Shown here: piece after piece, positions 5,561 to 5,813 of the stretch | How the letters are laid out: each line of letters starts with the position of its first letter | Numbering within the stretch: position 1 is the first letter of the stretch | DNA from: an uncultured Roseateles sp. | GTDB lineage: Bacteria > Pseudomonadota > Gammaproteobacteria > Burkholderiales > Burkholderiaceae | NCBI GenBank assembly: GCA_946480605.1 | Contig: CAMLKW010000259.1 | Location: 1-5,813, forward strand | Reading direction: 5' to 3' | DNA length: 5,813 nt | The notes under the pieces: model-generated | The model's database searches: none | What the model was told of the DNA's origin: nothing | Seen by the model: the letters and a program-made list of their open reading frames with translations, nothing else | Translations under genes and position numbers: made by a program

Positions 5561-5568
5561 ACGGTGGC

Positions 5569-5813
5569 ATGAACAAGCTGTACCCGAGCGCCGAAGAGGC
5601 GCTGCGCGGCATCGTGAGGGACGGGCAGTTGCTCGCCGTGGGCGGCTTCGGCCTGTGCGGCATCCCCGAGGCCTTGATCGCCGCGCTGCGCGACAGCGGC
5701 GTCAAGAACCTGACGGTCATCTCCAACAACGCCGGCGTGGACGGCTTCGGCCTGGGCCAGCTGCTGGAGACGCGCCAGATCAAGAAGATGATCTCCAGCT
5801 ACGTGGGCGAGAA
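5569..5813 (+). CDS. scoA: 3-oxoacid CoA-transferase subunit A, N-terminal part (runs off window)
   Basis: The 81 complete codons in the window encode the start of a family I CoA-transferase alpha subunit. Such enzymes move CoA between succinyl-CoA and a 3-oxoacid such as acetoacetate, working as an A/B heteromer in the cytoplasm during ketone body and related carboxylate use. The recognisable blocks are [14 protein letters not shown] (about residues 24-37), the glycine-rich motif of the family, then [16 protein letters not shown] (about 48-63) and [12 protein letters not shown] (70-81). These match the succinyl-CoA:3-ketoacid (SCOT) branch better than the 3-oxoadipate PcaI branch, which to my knowledge has different residues in the last block. 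A full subunit is about 230-240 residues, so roughly two thirds lie outside, and subunit B probably follows. The catalytic glutamate sits in subunit B and is not visible. Divergent placement from the regulator-bearing operon suggests shared control at 5498-5517. Confidence 0.9.
   Translation, partial: MNKLYPSAEEALRGIVRDGQLLAVGGFGLCGIPEALIAALRDSGVKNLTVISNNAGVDGFGLGQLLETRQIKKMISSYVGE

Larger units (their letters stand above)
5465..5568. promoter_or_regulatory. Divergent promoter region between porin operon and scoA-type gene
   Basis: These 104 bases separate two outward-reading genes and must carry both promoters. They include the AT-richest stretch nearby (about 5487-5517) and the perfect inverted repeat described separately. 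On the minus strand, TAGAAT (plus coordinates 5495-5500) matches the -10 consensus at five of six bases. A 17-base spacer would place its -35 over GC-rich DNA with no consensus, as expected of an activator-dependent promoter. The plus-strand promoter could not be placed. Both assignments are inference. Confidence 0.6.

Noticed and set aside
5555..5572. Five-codon ORF (METVA) just before the CoA-transferase start
   Set aside because: It overlaps the scoA ribosome binding site, has no Shine-Dalgarno sequence of its own and is too short to tell from chance. A coupling role cannot be excluded but has no support.
4233..5783. Long minus-strand open frame running from 5783 through the porin region into the binding protein
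   Set aside because: The upstream part lies out of frame within the porin gene and reads as low-complexity Arg/Ala/Gly sequence typical of a GC-rich shadow frame. The signal peptide at 4232 marks the true start of the binding protein.

Overview
The window is very GC-rich, uses codons with G or C at the third position almost throughout, and is tightly packed with genes. Three things point to a Burkholderiales betaproteobacterium, probably Comamonadaceae: a PEP-CTERM envelope protein, a PAS-LuxR regulator, and a ketoacid CoA-transferase opposite it. No RNA gene, CRISPR array, IS element or transposase was seen. This assignment rests on protein character alone; no database was searched.

Left part, plus strand (1-1707). 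The window opens with the last 41 codons of an unrecognised gene. Its stop overlaps the start of a 280-residue 2-oxoglutarate/Fe(II) prolyl-4-hydroxylase-type oxygenase with a complete HxD...H...K site. A 144-base gap with a small direct repeat and a hairpin follows. Next is a 198-residue secreted protein ending in a PEP-CTERM sorting tail, whose last codons overlap tail-to-tail with the gene on the other strand.

Centre and right, minus strand (5464 down to 1679). Four genes form one compact operon, read right to left: an outer-membrane beta-barrel (porin-like), a periplasmic protein fusing an SBP_bac_3-type solute-binding domain to a short PstS-like domain, a one-component PAS-LuxR regulator, and a DUF3667 zinc-ribbon membrane protein. 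The junctions are a 2-base gap, a 4-base overlap and a 4-base overlap. None of the three downstream starts has a clear Shine-Dalgarno sequence, which suggests translational coupling. The operon has no permease or ATPase, so sensing is at least as likely a role as uptake. This is the best candidate here for an undescribed system.

Right edge (5465-5813). A 104-base divergent promoter region holds a perfect 20-base inverted repeat built from two TACGTA cores. It separates the porin operon from a plus-strand scoA-type gene (3-oxoacid CoA-transferase subunit A) that runs off the window. My working model is that a small carboxylate or similar solute crosses the porin and is bound in the periplasm, and that the PAS-LuxR protein acts at the shared palindrome to control CoA-transferase and operon expression. 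The gene layout and palindrome are seen in the sequence; ligand, signal path and binding are inference.
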